64,000 bases of DNA from NCBI RefSeq assembly GCF_000785435.2, contig NZ_JTDB02000001.1, forward strand, positions 1,454,499-1,518,498, given 5' to 3'. Under the pieces are notes generated by a model that searched no databases, had not been told where the DNA came from, and saw only the letters and a list, made by a program, of their open reading frames with translations. Each line of letters begins with the position of its first letter. The stretch's first letter is position 1. A program made the translations under genes and the position numbers. This DNA comes from Paraburkholderia sacchari (GTDB lineage: Bacteria; Pseudomonadota; Gammaproteobacteria; Burkholderiales; Burkholderiaceae). Positions 25,817-34,735 of the stretch are shown in pieces.

Positions 25817-26146
25817 TTAACGCGACATCATATTCATGCCGACGTTGTGCATGACCCACAGCGTACCGCCAACGATGATCAACACCGTCAGCACGGTATA
25901 GGTGAACGCGGTCACGTTCCAGCGCTGGCTCGACGACGAGTTCATGTGCAGGAAGAACACGAGGTGCACGAGGATCTGCACGACCGCCAGCACGGCGAGG
26001 CCGAGCAGCGCGGTTTCGCGCGAGAAGCCGCCATGCAGCACGAGCCAGAACGAAGCGGCCGTGAGCACCACCGCCAGGACGAAACCTGCCAGATAGCCGC
26101 CGAGGCTGCCGTGGCTTTCATCTTCGTGGATGGAATGAGCACTCAT
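25817..26146 (-). CDS. cyoD: cytochrome o ubiquinol oxidase subunit IV
   Basis: A 109-residue membrane protein with three helices; HGSLGGYLAGFVLAVVLTAASFW and VQILVHLVFFLHMN are typical of CyoD, which helps to assemble haem and copper in subunit I. It is the last gene of the operon; cyoE (haem O synthase) does not follow. One base separates it from the cyoC stop. Confidence 0.95.
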   Translation of the reverse strand: MSAHSIHEDESHGSLGGYLAGFVLAVVLTAASFWLVLHGGFSRETALLGLAVLAVVQILVHLVFFLHMNSSSSQRWNVTAFTYTVLTVLIIVGGTLWVMHNVGMNMMSR

Positions 26147-26758
26147 TTAGATCACGCTCGCAAGATAAACAAAGGAGAACACGCAGATCCAGACGATGTC
26201 CAGAAAGTGCCAGAAAAGGCTCAGGCACGACAGGCGGCGAATTTCGCGCTCGCCGATTTCCGGCGCCTTCAGGGTCTGCACCATCAGCACGATCATCCAC
26301 AGCATGCCGAACGTCACGTGGATACCGTGGGTGGCCACCAGCGTGAAGAACGACGAGAGGAACGCGCTGCGTTGCGGGCCCGCACCTTCTTCGATCAGGT
26401 GCGCGAATTCATGCAGTTCGAAGTACAGGAAGGTCGCGCCCAGCAGGAACGTGATGGCCAGCCAGAACATCACCTGGCCGGTGCGCTTCTTGTACGCGCC
26501 GATCATCGCGAAGCCGTACGTGATGGACGACAGCAGCAGCACTGCCGTTTCCAGCGCGACGCCCGGAATGTCGAACAGGTCCTTGCCGGTCGGGCCGCCT
26601 GCGAACTGGTTCTGCATCACGGCGAACACTGCGAACAGCGAGCCGAACAGAATACAGTCCGTCATCAGGTACAGCCAGAAGCCGAACACCGAATGTGACG
26701 GCGGGTGATCGTGGTGATCGTGCGCCGCGAGCGCGGCCGCACTTGCTTTCGTCGACAT
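26147..26758 (-). CDS. cyoC: cytochrome o ubiquinol oxidase subunit III
   Basis: A 203-residue subunit with five helices. FGFWLYLMTDCILFGSLFAVF, YELHEFAHLIEEGAGPQRSAFLSSFFTLVATHGIHVTFG is the conserved subunit III pattern with the HGxHV loop. Its ATG overlaps the cyoB stop (TGATG), so the two are translationally coupled. Confidence 0.96.
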   Translation of the reverse strand: MSTKASAAALAAHDHHDHPPSHSVFGFWLYLMTDCILFGSLFAVFAVMQNQFAGGPTGKDLFDIPGVALETAVLLLSSITYGFAMIGAYKKRTGQVMFWLAITFLLGATFLYFELHEFAHLIEEGAGPQRSAFLSSFFTLVATHGIHVTFGMLWMIVLMVQTLKAPEIGEREIRRLSCLSLFWHFLDIVWICVFSFVYLASVI

Positions 26759-28794
26759 CAGTTGGCCTCCAGTGCTGCTTCGTCAACCTTGCCACGGCGC
26801 TGCTTGTCTTCGAACGCCTTGACCAGTGCGCGATTACGCGCTTCTTCATCGGCCCGGACCTTGGAGGCCGGGATGTAGTAACCCTCGTTCTTCTGGAAGC
26901 TGTAGCCGATTGCCGTCGCGAGAATGCCGACGAAACCAGCGATCATGAGCCACCAGATGTGCCAGATGCCAGCAAAGCCGACCACCAGGCTGAAGAAGCC
27001 GATAAAGACGCCTGCGCTCGTGTTCGAGGGCATGTGGATATCGGTGTACTTCGTGTTCGCGACGTCCGGCGTTTCGCGGCCCATTTCCTTCATGTGCGCG
27101 AATTCGTCGAGCTCGCTCACGTGCGGGATGACCGGGAAGTTATACGACGGCGGCGGCGACGAGATCGACCATTCCAGCGTACGGCCACCCCACGGATCGC
27201 CCGTCAGGTCGCGGTTTTCCGGCAGGTTGCGGTCGCGGATCGAAACGTACAGTTGTGCGAACTGGTGCACGATGCCGATCAGCACGAGCACGGCGCCGAA
27301 CCAGGCGATCAGCATCCACGGATGCCATGCCGGGTTGTCGTAGTGGTTCAGACGACGCGTTGCACCCATGAAGCCGAGCACGTACAGCGGCGTGAACGCG
27401 ACATAGAAGCCCGTGAGCCAGAACCAGAACGCGCGCTTGCCGAGCTTTTCGTTGAGCTTGAAGCCGAACACCTTCGGGAACCAGAAGTTCATGCCGGCGA
27501 GATAGCCGAACAGCACGCCGCCGATGATCACGTTGTGGAAGTGAGCAATCAGGAACAGCGAGTTGTGCAGCACGAAGTCCGCGCCCGGGATCGCCATCAT
27601 CACGCCGGTCATGCCGCCGATGGTGAAGGTGACCATGAAGCCGAGCGTCCACAGCACGGCCGAGTTGAACTCGAGGCGGCCGCGGTAGATCGTGAACAGC
27701 CAGTTGAAGATCTTCACGCCCGTCGGGATCGAGATGATCATCGTGGCGATGCCGAAGAACGCGTTGACGTCGGCGCCCGAGCCCATCGTGAAGAAGTGGT
27801 GCAGCCACACGAGGAACGCCAGCACCATGATCGCGCAGGTCGCGTAGACCATCGCCTTGTAGCCGAACAGCGGCTTCTTCGCGAAGGTCGAAACGACTTC
27901 CGAGAAAATGCCGAACGCCGGCAGGATCAGGATGTACACCTCTGGGTGACCCCAAGCCCAGATCAGGTTCAGGTACAGCATGGCGTTGCCGCCGGCATCG
28001 TTCGTGAAGAAGTGCATGCCCATGTAGCGGTCGAGGCCGAGCAGCGCGAGCGCGATGGTCAGGACCGGGAACGAAGCCATGATCAGCACGTTCGTGCACA
28101 GCGCCGTCCACGTGAACACCGGCAGCTTCATCATCGTCATGCCGGGGGCACGCATCTTGATGATGGTGACGAAGAAGTTCACGCCGGTCAGCAGCGTGCC
28201 GACACCGGAGATCTGCAGCGCCCACAGATAGTAGTCGACGCCGACCCCTGGACTGTATGCGAGCTCCGAAAGCGGCGGGTACGCGAGCCAGCCGGTCTGC
28301 GCGAATTCACCGACGACCAGCGAGATCATCAGCAGGGCCGCGCCAACAGCGGTCATCCAGAACGACAGCGAGTTCAGGAACGGGAACGCCACGTCGCGCG
28401 CACCGATCTGCAGCGGCACGATGATGTTCATCAGGCCGACCATGAAGGCCATGGCCATGAAGAAAATCATGATCACGCCGTGCGCCGTGAAGATCTGGTC
28501 GTAGTGATGCGGCGGAAGATAGCCCGGCGCGTTGTACGCAATCGCGAGCTGGGTACGCATCATGATGGCGTCGGCGAAGCCACGCACGAGCATGATGAGA
28601 GCGACGATGATGTACATCACGCCCAGACGCTTGTGGTCGACGCTCGTCAGCCACTCCGTCCACAGATATTTCCACTTACCGAAGTAAGTGATGCCACCGA
28701 GCACGAGTGCGCCGATGACCGCCATGCCGAACATCGTGCCGAGAATGATCGGCTCGTGATACGGAACGGCATCCAGTGTAAGTTTTCCGAACAT
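26758..28794 (-). CDS. cyoB: cytochrome o ubiquinol oxidase subunit I
   Basis: A 678-residue haem-copper oxidase core with about 15 helices that reduces O2 to water at haem o3/CuB and pumps protons. The haem b ligand is the His of [16 protein letters not shown], the CuB/Tyr cross-link region is [17 protein letters not shown], the two CuB His are in [10 protein letters not shown] and the haem o3/b His pair in [11 protein letters not shown]. Length matches E. coli CyoB (663). The opposite-strand 712-codon frame is a shadow. Confidence 0.97.
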   Translation of the reverse strand: MFGKLTLDAVPYHEPIILGTMFGMAVIGALVLGGITYFGKWKYLWTEWLTSVDHKRLGVMYIIVALIMLVRGFADAIMMRTQLAIAYNAPGYLPPHHYDQIFTAHGVIMIFFMAMAFMVGLMNIIVPLQIGARDVAFPFLNSLSFWMTAVGAALLMISLVVGEFAQTGWLAYPPLSELAYSPGVGVDYYLWALQISGVGTLLTGVNFFVTIIKMRAPGMTMMKLPVFTWTALCTNVLIMASFPVLTIALALLGLDRYMGMHFFTNDAGGNAMLYLNLIWAWGHPEVYILILPAFGIFSEVVSTFAKKPLFGYKAMVYATCAIMVLAFLVWLHHFFTMGSGADVNAFFGIATMIISIPTGVKIFNWLFTIYRGRLEFNSAVLWTLGFMVTFTIGGMTGVMMAIPGADFVLHNSLFLIAHFHNVIIGGVLFGYLAGMNFWFPKVFGFKLNEKLGKRAFWFWLTGFYVAFTPLYVLGFMGATRRLNHYDNPAWHPWMLIAWFGAVLVLIGIVHQFAQLYVSIRDRNLPENRDLTGDPWGGRTLEWSISSPPPSYNFPVIPHVSELDEFAHMKEMGRETPDVANTKYTDIHMPSNTSAGVFIGFFSLVVGFAGIWHIWWLMIAGFVGILATAIGYSFQKNEGYYIPASKVRADEEARNRALVKAFEDKQRRGKVDEAALEAN

Positions 28795-28801
28795 GCCTGG
28801 T

Positions 28802-29689
28802 TTACCCCTTGGTCACGCACGACGGGTCACTGAAATTCGTGACATGGCCGTTGTTGTACTTCGCAATGATGTTGTTGAAGAGCTTCGGGTCGACCGTCGA
28901 GAAGTACTCAACCGGAGCCTTCTCGCTCGGCTTGGCGACCGTCGCGTACTGGTCCATCGAAAGCGACGTTTGCGACGCCTTCACCTTCTGGACCCATGCG
29001 TCGAAGTCTTGCTGGTTCGTTGCGATCGTGCGGAACTTCATGTCCGAGAAGCCCTTGCCGCTGAAGTTCGCCGACAGGCCCGCGTAATCGCCCGCTTCGT
29101 CCGCGATCAGGTGCAGGCGCGTCTGCATGCCGGCCATCGCGTAGACCTGGGTGCCCAGTTGCGGGATGAAGAACGAGTTCATCACCGAGTCGGACGTGAT
29201 GCTGAAGTTCACCGGCGTGCCAACGGGCACAGCCAGCTGGTTCACCGTGGCAATGCCGAGGTCCGGATAAATGAACAGCCACTTCCAGTCCAGCGCGACC
29301 ACTTCGACGTTGATCGGCTTGACGTTCGATTCGAGCGGCTTGTACGGATCGAGCTCATGCGTGGTTTTCCACGTGAGCACGCCGAGGAACAGAATGATCA
29401 GCGTCGGCACGGTCCAGACGACGACTTCGATAGCCGTCGAGTGCGACCACTTCGGCGCATAAGTGGCGTTGCGGTTCGACGCGCGATAACGGTACGCGAA
29501 CCACAGCGTCAGAATGATCACGGGGATCACCACGATCAGCATGGCCCAGGTGGAGGTCGCGATCAGCGACTTTTCCGCCATCCCCACGCTGCCTTTGGGG
29601 TCGAGGACTTCCAAGTTGCATCCGGAAAGACACATGGCCAATCCGGCACTCACGGGAAGCAGTAACCTTTGCAAGGTCGTTCTTTTCAT
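28802..29689 (-). CDS. cyoA: cytochrome o ubiquinol oxidase subunit II
   Basis: A 295-residue lipoprotein subunit. A lipobox LSGC places the modified Cys near residue 24; two helices and a periplasmic cupredoxin domain follow ([18 protein letters not shown]). The CuA ligand set is absent, as it should be in quinol oxidases. ATG at 29689 (MKRTTLQRL) is used because it gives a normal signal; MNEFQANV at 29713 is possible. First gene of cyoABCD. Confidence 0.94.
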   Translation of the reverse strand: MKRTTLQRLLLPVSAGLAMCLSGCNLEVLDPKGSVGMAEKSLIATSTWAMLIVVIPVIILTLWFAYRYRASNRNATYAPKWSHSTAIEVVVWTVPTLIILFLGVLTWKTTHELDPYKPLESNVKPINVEVVALDWKWLFIYPDLGIATVNQLAVPVGTPVNFSITSDSVMNSFFIPQLGTQVYAMAGMQTRLHLIADEAGDYAGLSANFSGKGFSDMKFRTIATNQQDFDAWVQKVKASQTSLSMDQYATVAKPSEKAPVEYFSTVDPKLFNNIIAKYNNGHVTNFSDPSCVTKG

Positions 29690-30040
29690 CACGTTTGCCT
29701 GAAATTCATTCATTGAATAGTTCCGGACACACCCCTTTGACATGAGACAAGGGAAGCGCGCCCGAATCATACAGCCGCTCTGATCGAAGACAATCAATGA
29801 ATGCAGAAATGATCTTTGTCAAAACCGAAATCGAGACACTATGTCGCATGTGTTCGCGAGGTTTGTCGCGCCTCGGGAACACACGCACGTCGCGCCCTAC
29901 TTCGGTCTTGACACCGATCCGCAGCGGCTCTTTTCGAATCTCAAAATTCGAAACCTTCTGGACGCACTCGCGCGCCGCGCCGCCTCATGGCGGGGCGGCA
30001 CGCAGGTGCGCCGTCATTCCTTACTTGCTGATCACGACCT
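29690..30040. other. intergenic between nuoM and cyoA
   Basis: A 351-base region upstream of cyoA. It holds a candidate cyo promoter at 29766-29793 and a GC-rich imperfect hairpin near 29970-29996 just past nuoM. No gene is seen. Confidence 0.5.
29766..29793 (-). promoter_or_regulatory. candidate sigma70 promoter for cyoABCD
   Basis: On the minus strand TTGTCT (29793-29788), 16-base spacer, TATGAT (29771-29766), about 77 bases before the cyoA start. Read by eye only. Confidence 0.4.
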
Positions 30041-31588
30041 TTACGTCGGCGAGTGCTGCGCGGCACGAACGTCCGTGCCCGCACGCACGGCTTCCGCAGG
30101 CGCGCCATCGTCGGCGGGCTGCTTCGAGCGGCCAGCCTGGTTCACGAGGTTCGCTGCCGAAAGCTCGATCGCATCGGTCATGGGCTTCGGATAGAGGCCC
30201 ACTGCCAGCACCAGCGCTGCGAGCGAAGCGAAGATCAGCGTTTCGCGGCGGCCGAGGTCGGCCAGCTTCGCCACGCGCTTGTTCGCCACAGCGCCGAAGA
30301 TCACGCGCTTGTACATCCAGAGGGTGTACGCAGCGCTCAGAATGACGGTCGTCGCGGCAATCGCGCCGACCCAGAAGTTCACGCGGATCGCGCCCATGAT
30401 GACCATGAACTCGCCTACGAAGCCCGAGGTGCCCGGCAGGCCCAGGTTGGCCATGCAGAACAGCATCATGAAAGCGGCGTAACGCGGCATCACGTTGGCG
30501 ACGCCGCCATAGGCCGAGATCGTGCGCGTCTTCGTGCGGTCGAACAGCACGCCGACCGAGAGCAGCAACGCGCCCGAGACGAAGCCGTACGAGATCATCT
30601 GCACGATCGCGCCTTCGGTGCCGATCTGGTTGAAAAGGAACAGGCCCAGTGTGACGAGACCCATGTGCGCGACCGTTGAGTACGCAAGCATCTTGGTCAT
30701 GTCGGTCTGCGCGAGCGCGAGCAGGCTCGAGTACACCACTGCCACGAGCGAGAGCGTGATGATCGCCGGCGCGAAGAAATGCGCGGCGTCGGGCGTGATC
30801 GGCAGCGTGAAGCGCAGGAAGCCGTAGCCGCCGAGCTTGAGCATCGCCATCAGCACGGTTGCGCCGGTGGGCGCTTCGAGGTGGACGTCGGGCAGCCACG
30901 TGTGGAACGGCCACATCGGCACCTTGACCGCGAAGGCCGCGAAGAAACCGATAAAGATGAGAATCTGCGGAACGAAGCCGAGCGTGAGGTTATGCCACGC
31001 GGACATGTCGAAGGTGTGCGACTGGCTGTAGAGATACAGCATCGACAGCAGCATCAGCAGCGAGCCCGCGAGCGAGAAGAAGAAGAACTTGACCGCGGCG
31101 TAGGTGCGGCGAGCGTGGCCCCAGGTGCCGATCAGCAGGTACAGCGGAATCAGCGTTGCTTCGAAGAACACGAAGAACAGCATGCCGTCGGTGGCCGCGA
31201 AGGTGCCGACCATCAAGCCCGAGAGAATCAGGAACGCGCCGAAGTATTGTCCGACGCGCTCCGTGATCGACGCCCACGAGGCGATCACGATCACGAGCGT
31301 AGTGAACGCGGTCAGCACGACGAGCCACATCGAAATGCCATCAATCCCGAGACGCCAGGCCACGCCGAACTCGGGCAGCCAGTTGCGGAATTCGACGAAC
31401 TGCATGCCGGCAGCGTGGTTGTCAAAACCTGTGATCAGCGGCAAGGTCAGCAGCAGGCCAACGATGGCGCCGATCAGAGACAACCAGCGCGCGTGCTGCG
31501 GTTGACGATCCGATCCGACGCGCAGGACGGCCACGCCGAACAGGATGGGAATCCAGATCGCCAGACTCAGGAATGGAACGGATTGCAT
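30041..31588 (-). CDS. nuoM: NADH-quinone oxidoreductase subunit M, isolated copy
   Basis: A 515-residue antiporter-like subunit of complex I with about 14 helices. The two essential charges of the proton channel are present: E143 in FFVFFEATLIPLYLLIGTWG and K222 in AFAVKVPMWPFHTWLPDVHLEAPT. The last 30 residues are a soluble Ala-rich tail. No other nuo gene lies near; it stands alone upstream of cyoABCD on the same strand, 351 bases away. The normal nuoA-N operon is presumably elsewhere, so this would be an additional copy, possibly serving a partial complex or cation antiport. The ORF is intact, so it is not a relic. Confidence 0.88.
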   Translation of the reverse strand: MQSVPFLSLAIWIPILFGVAVLRVGSDRQPQHARWLSLIGAIVGLLLTLPLITGFDNHAAGMQFVEFRNWLPEFGVAWRLGIDGISMWLVVLTAFTTLVIVIASWASITERVGQYFGAFLILSGLMVGTFAATDGMLFFVFFEATLIPLYLLIGTWGHARRTYAAVKFFFFSLAGSLLMLLSMLYLYSQSHTFDMSAWHNLTLGFVPQILIFIGFFAAFAVKVPMWPFHTWLPDVHLEAPTGATVLMAMLKLGGYGFLRFTLPITPDAAHFFAPAIITLSLVAVVYSSLLALAQTDMTKMLAYSTVAHMGLVTLGLFLFNQIGTEGAIVQMISYGFVSGALLLSVGVLFDRTKTRTISAYGGVANVMPRYAAFMMLFCMANLGLPGTSGFVGEFMVIMGAIRVNFWVGAIAATTVILSAAYTLWMYKRVIFGAVANKRVAKLADLGRRETLIFASLAALVLAVGLYPKPMTDAIELSAANLVNQAGRSKQPADDGAPAEAVRAGTDVRAAQHSPT

Positions 31589-32217
31589 TTCAACGGGACC
31601 CTAAAAATGCGGAGCGAATAGCTTCCTCGGCGCACGGTCTTGTGCGCAAGCAATTTGAAAGTTTGACGTGGGGTGAAAATCGGACCGGACGCGCTGTAAC
31701 GTATTTGTCAGCTACAAGGCGAGATGCAACACACGTTCAAGGGTTAACGAGGGTAATCGGAATACGGAAGTTTTGCAGCGCAACAACTCGGACCGGATCA
31801 ATGCTTGATACAAGTCATTGTTTTTATTCAGATTCATACTAAGACGAAATACAACACATTGCGTCAGACGCATGTTTTTTGATCTGGAAAGCGCCCCTTG
31901 AGACTTCCTTGATCAACCCAGGAGCGACACGTCGTCGCTCCGCGCGGCCCGAATAATACCTTACTTGTTTCTTTCGGTTCAATGACTTATGCATCGAATC
32001 CAGAAGGCGGGGGCCGTGCCAGCCCCGCCCCGCGCGCGTTTGCGCGATGCAAAAAAGCCTCATGCCGGTCCCGGGCGACGCATTCGGTTCGCCAAATAGC
32101 CTCAATCTAGCCAGGGTTAATTTAGCAAATGAGAATCATTTGCGTTTGAGAAAGATTTGCAGCATCATGTCGCCAGAGTCCGTGCTGAAGCACGCATTCC
32201 AGCCGACAGGAGGCTTC
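31589..32217. other. 629-base divergent regulatory region
   Basis: Between nuoM (minus) and the Fur-box gene (plus). It is lower in GC than the flanks. It holds a strong Fur box at 32125-32143 and a GC-rich hairpin (about 32006-32028). No gene with coding character is seen. Confidence 0.5.
32125..32143. promoter_or_regulatory. Fur box
   Basis: GCAAATGAGAATCATTTGC, perfect 8-base arms, close to the Fur consensus GATAATGATAATCATTATC, 74 bases before the start of the gene at 32218. Predicts iron repression. Confidence 0.82.
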
Positions 32218-32697
32218 ATGAACCCGACCACTCTATCCGCGAGAAACGACACGCTGATCGACGAAACCTTCGCCCAGCACCCGGACAGCGCCGAACAGAC
32301 CGTGCTGCGCGCAGTGCGCACCTGGCTGCGTCCGCACTGCGACGCACATGGCAAAGCCGAAAACTGGCGCGGCGTGCTCGTCGAGGCCGGGCTCGCCACC
32401 CACGGCATCGACCAGTTCGAGCGCTTGATGGCTACCTTGTGCCGCGCCTCGTGCCGCCCGCTCGACACGCGCTGCCGCTGCGCATCCGAACTTGCGAAGG
32501 ACGAAGGCTCGCTGCTGCAGGTCATTGCGCTGCTGCAATCGACGCGCAGCGAGGCCGCCGTGCAACTGCTCAACGACTGGCTGCCGACGCCGAGCGTGAG
32601 CGGCATGCTCAAGTCCGCGCGATGGTTCGCCATCGCGCTGCTCGATGCGGGCCTGCGGCTGAGCCATCGCGCGCGCCGCGTGACGTACATGCATTGA
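32218..32697 (+). CDS. Fur-controlled conserved hypothetical protein
   Basis: A 159-residue soluble, mostly helical protein. It has a Cys cluster CRASCRPLDTRCRCASEL in the middle (five Cys within about 16 residues counting the first), an unusual density that could bind metal or an Fe-S unit. The rest (EQTVLRAVRTWLRPHCDAHG, EAAVQLLNDWLPTPSVSG) matches nothing I recognise. The start is fixed by a strong AGGAGG eight bases before ATG 32218; the frame is open further up but that part overlaps the Fur box. Expression is expected under iron limitation. Neighbour genes give no hint of its job. Confidence 0.78.
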   Translation: MNPTTLSARNDTLIDETFAQHPDSAEQTVLRAVRTWLRPHCDAHGKAENWRGVLVEAGLATHGIDQFERLMATLCRASCRPLDTRCRCASELAKDEGSLLQVIALLQSTRSEAAVQLLNDWLPTPSVSGMLKSARWFAIALLDAGLRLSHRARRVTYMH

Positions 32698-32745
32698 ATG
32701 CTTCTGAGCCGCGTGGGAATTGCGCGGTTTTTCGTTCGCTGCGAA

Positions 32746-34182
32746 TTAATCAGGATCGACAATTACATTGTTGCGTTGCTTCGTGCTGTGGGCGCTTCGG
32801 GTGCTATTGGTGCTGCTGGTACGCCCGAGGCTCGGGCCGAAACGCTCGCGTGTATGACGCCGCGCGGCATGCACCATACGCGGATAAAACTCGCCCGGAA
32901 CTGCAAACAGCACGAGCGAGCAAAGTGCGAGCACGCCGCAGAACAGAAACGTGCCGCGATACCCGAACGCCTGCACGAGCAGGCCCGAAAGCACGCCGGA
33001 CAGAATCGAACCCAGCCGCGACGCATTGAAGAACAACGCGGTGGCGCGGCCGGGAGACTCGGGCATCAGATCCTGCACGTAGGTCATGCCGAGGCACGAA
33101 GTAACGGCCACCACGAATGCGTTGAGGATCTGCATGGGAATCAGCGCGTACACGCCCGGCGCTGCCGACATCGACACGAAATACACCGCGTGCACGACCG
33201 CGCAGGCCGCGAGCCAGCGCAACTTGTTTAGCCGCGACGCTTTCGCGCCGAGCGCGAGCATCATCGGAATTTCCATGAACGCGCCGAGCCCGAGCATGAT
33301 CGAAACGTCGAGGCGCGTGCCCTGAAGGCCGTGCACGATATAGAGCGGCAGCACGATCATCGTCGCGTTGGCGGCGAGGCCGATGAGCGTGAGCGCGACC
33401 ACCGCACGCATGATGTCGCTCTGCGAGACGTCAGGGGCGCTCACATGCACGCGATGAGTCACAGCGGGCTGCACTTCCGCCTGGGTGAGCGGCTGACCTT
33501 CGTAAGGCGCCAAGGCGTCTTGCGCCAACTCCCCGGCAACCTCCTCGGCCGTGGGCCGCGTCACCAGATGCTGGGTCGCGTGCTCGTCCTGGCGCGTCTC
33601 GCGCATGCGCCAGACGATCGTGCCGCATACCGCAAAGCTCGCCGCCGCGAACAGGAATAGTCCATAGAAGCTGGTGGCCGCGAGCACCAGTGCGCCAACC
33701 GCCGGCCCAAACACCCACGCCGCCGAAAGAATCGTGCGCAAAGTGGCGCTTGCGAAAGTGCGCTCGGCGTCGTCGGCGGCCGGCAGCGCTGCACGGCTGA
33801 ACGAAAACACGAGCGAGAGCGCGCAACCGCCCGCGCCGATGAACACCACGCCCACCGCGAGCAGCAAGCGGTAATCGCGCACGACGCACAAGCACAAATA
33901 GCCGAGCGTTGCCGCGCACAGCGAAGCGAGCAACAGCGGCCGATGCTTGCCCGAGGCGTCGCTCCATCGCCCGGCCGCCGTGCTGGCGATGACGCCGCTC
34001 GCCGCTATCGCGGTCATGAACACACCGAGCCGCAACGGCGTCATGCCGGCGCGTTCGACGCCAAACAAGGACAGATACGGTGCGGTGAACGACATCGCCA
34101 CGCCCAGCATGAGCGTGGCGCCGGCAAGCGGCAGAAAACCTGGAATACGCAGAAGACCGGCAAAGCGCGAGTTCTTGAGCAC
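32746..34182 (-). CDS. MFS transporter, sugar-efflux (Set) type
   Basis: A 478-residue permease with 12 helices in two halves and a 60-residue cytosolic loop between helices 6 and 7. FLPLAGATLMLGVAMSFTAPYLSLFGVERAGMTPLRLGVFMTAIAASGVIASTAAGRWSD-type N terminus and the second-half MLGLGAFMEIPMMLALG resemble SetA-like sugar efflux transporters. A 50-residue basic and Ser/Thr-rich tail ends the protein. The substrate is unknown. It is convergent with the Fur-box gene. Confidence 0.85.
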   Translation of the reverse strand: MLKNSRFAGLLRIPGFLPLAGATLMLGVAMSFTAPYLSLFGVERAGMTPLRLGVFMTAIAASGVIASTAAGRWSDASGKHRPLLLASLCAATLGYLCLCVVRDYRLLLAVGVVFIGAGGCALSLVFSFSRAALPAADDAERTFASATLRTILSAAWVFGPAVGALVLAATSFYGLFLFAAASFAVCGTIVWRMRETRQDEHATQHLVTRPTAEEVAGELAQDALAPYEGQPLTQAEVQPAVTHRVHVSAPDVSQSDIMRAVVALTLIGLAANATMIVLPLYIVHGLQGTRLDVSIMLGLGAFMEIPMMLALGAKASRLNKLRWLAACAVVHAVYFVSMSAAPGVYALIPMQILNAFVVAVTSCLGMTYVQDLMPESPGRATALFFNASRLGSILSGVLSGLLVQAFGYRGTFLFCGVLALCSLVLFAVPGEFYPRMVHAARRHTRERFGPSLGRTSSTNSTRSAHSTKQRNNVIVDPD

Positions 34183-34323
34183 GGCGCGACGCAGAATGGG
34201 AGAGAAGCCGCGACACAGGAGGCGTCGCGATCATGTCGTAATCAAGCGGTGTCGAGGGCGATTATCGGGCGCAAGCCGAGCCTCGCGCAAGGCGCTTGCC
34301 AGGCGTATCAGCATCTGGGTGCG

Positions 34324-34387
34324 CTATCCACAGATTTGGTGGAAAGGCCTGTGTGTAACTCCTGGACGAGTGAGGCAAGTGTCTGAT
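34324..34387 (+). repeat. 64-nt repeat A (paired DnaA-box-like sites)
   Basis: Begins CTATCCACAG (8 of 9 to TTATCCACA); 26 bases later TGTGTGTAA, an imperfect inverted box; ends TGAT. Aligns without gaps with repeats B and C. Confidence 0.7.
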
Positions 34388-34457
34388 GTGTATCGGATTG
34401 TGCGTGCCGTTTCCGAATGCAGCAAATTTGCCGCCGAAACGAAAACTGGCGCTGCGC

Positions 34458-34521
34458 TTGTCCACAGATTTTGTTCACAGCCTTGTGGGCAACCTTGGGA
34501 CATCGATGCCAAGTCCATGAT
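34458..34521 (+). repeat. 64-nt repeat B (paired DnaA-box-like sites)
   Basis: Begins TTGTCCACAG; 26 bases later TGTGGGCAA, inverted partner of the first box (8 of 9); ends TGAT. 134 bases after repeat A. Confidence 0.75.
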
Positions 34522-34577
34522 TTTAAAAAGCAAGCCTGCGAGAGCCACGGCGGATGCACAAATTTTGCACGAAAAAG

Positions 34578-34641
34578 TTGTCCACAGTTTTTGTTGGCAA
34601 CTCTGTTGATAACCGCCTGGGGATCTCGCCAACTCATTGAT
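34578..34641 (+). repeat. 64-nt repeat C (paired DnaA-box-like sites)
   Basis: Begins TTGTCCACAG; 26 bases later TGTTGATAA; ends TGAT. 120 bases after repeat B. Confidence 0.75.
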
Positions 34642-34735
34642 CGGACGACAAGTTCATCGATTCAGTCACGGAAGCGGCAAGTGCGTTTCCAATGAGCAAC
34701 CCGCCGCTTCCCGCCGCACACGACCGCGAATGCCG

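Larger units (their letters stand above)
34183..34735. other. intergenic region carrying three 64-nt repeats
   Basis: No gene. Three ungapped 64-nt degenerate direct repeats with DnaA-box-like pairs fill 34324-34641; see those entries. Confidence 0.7.

Noticed and set aside
26695..28833. 712-codon plus-strand frame across cyoB
   Set aside because: Antisense shadow of the cyoB reading frame, no family resemblance.
31857..31882. Terminator-like TGCGTCAGACGCA followed by T run
   Set aside because: The stem is only 4-5 bp; no gene on the plus strand ends there.
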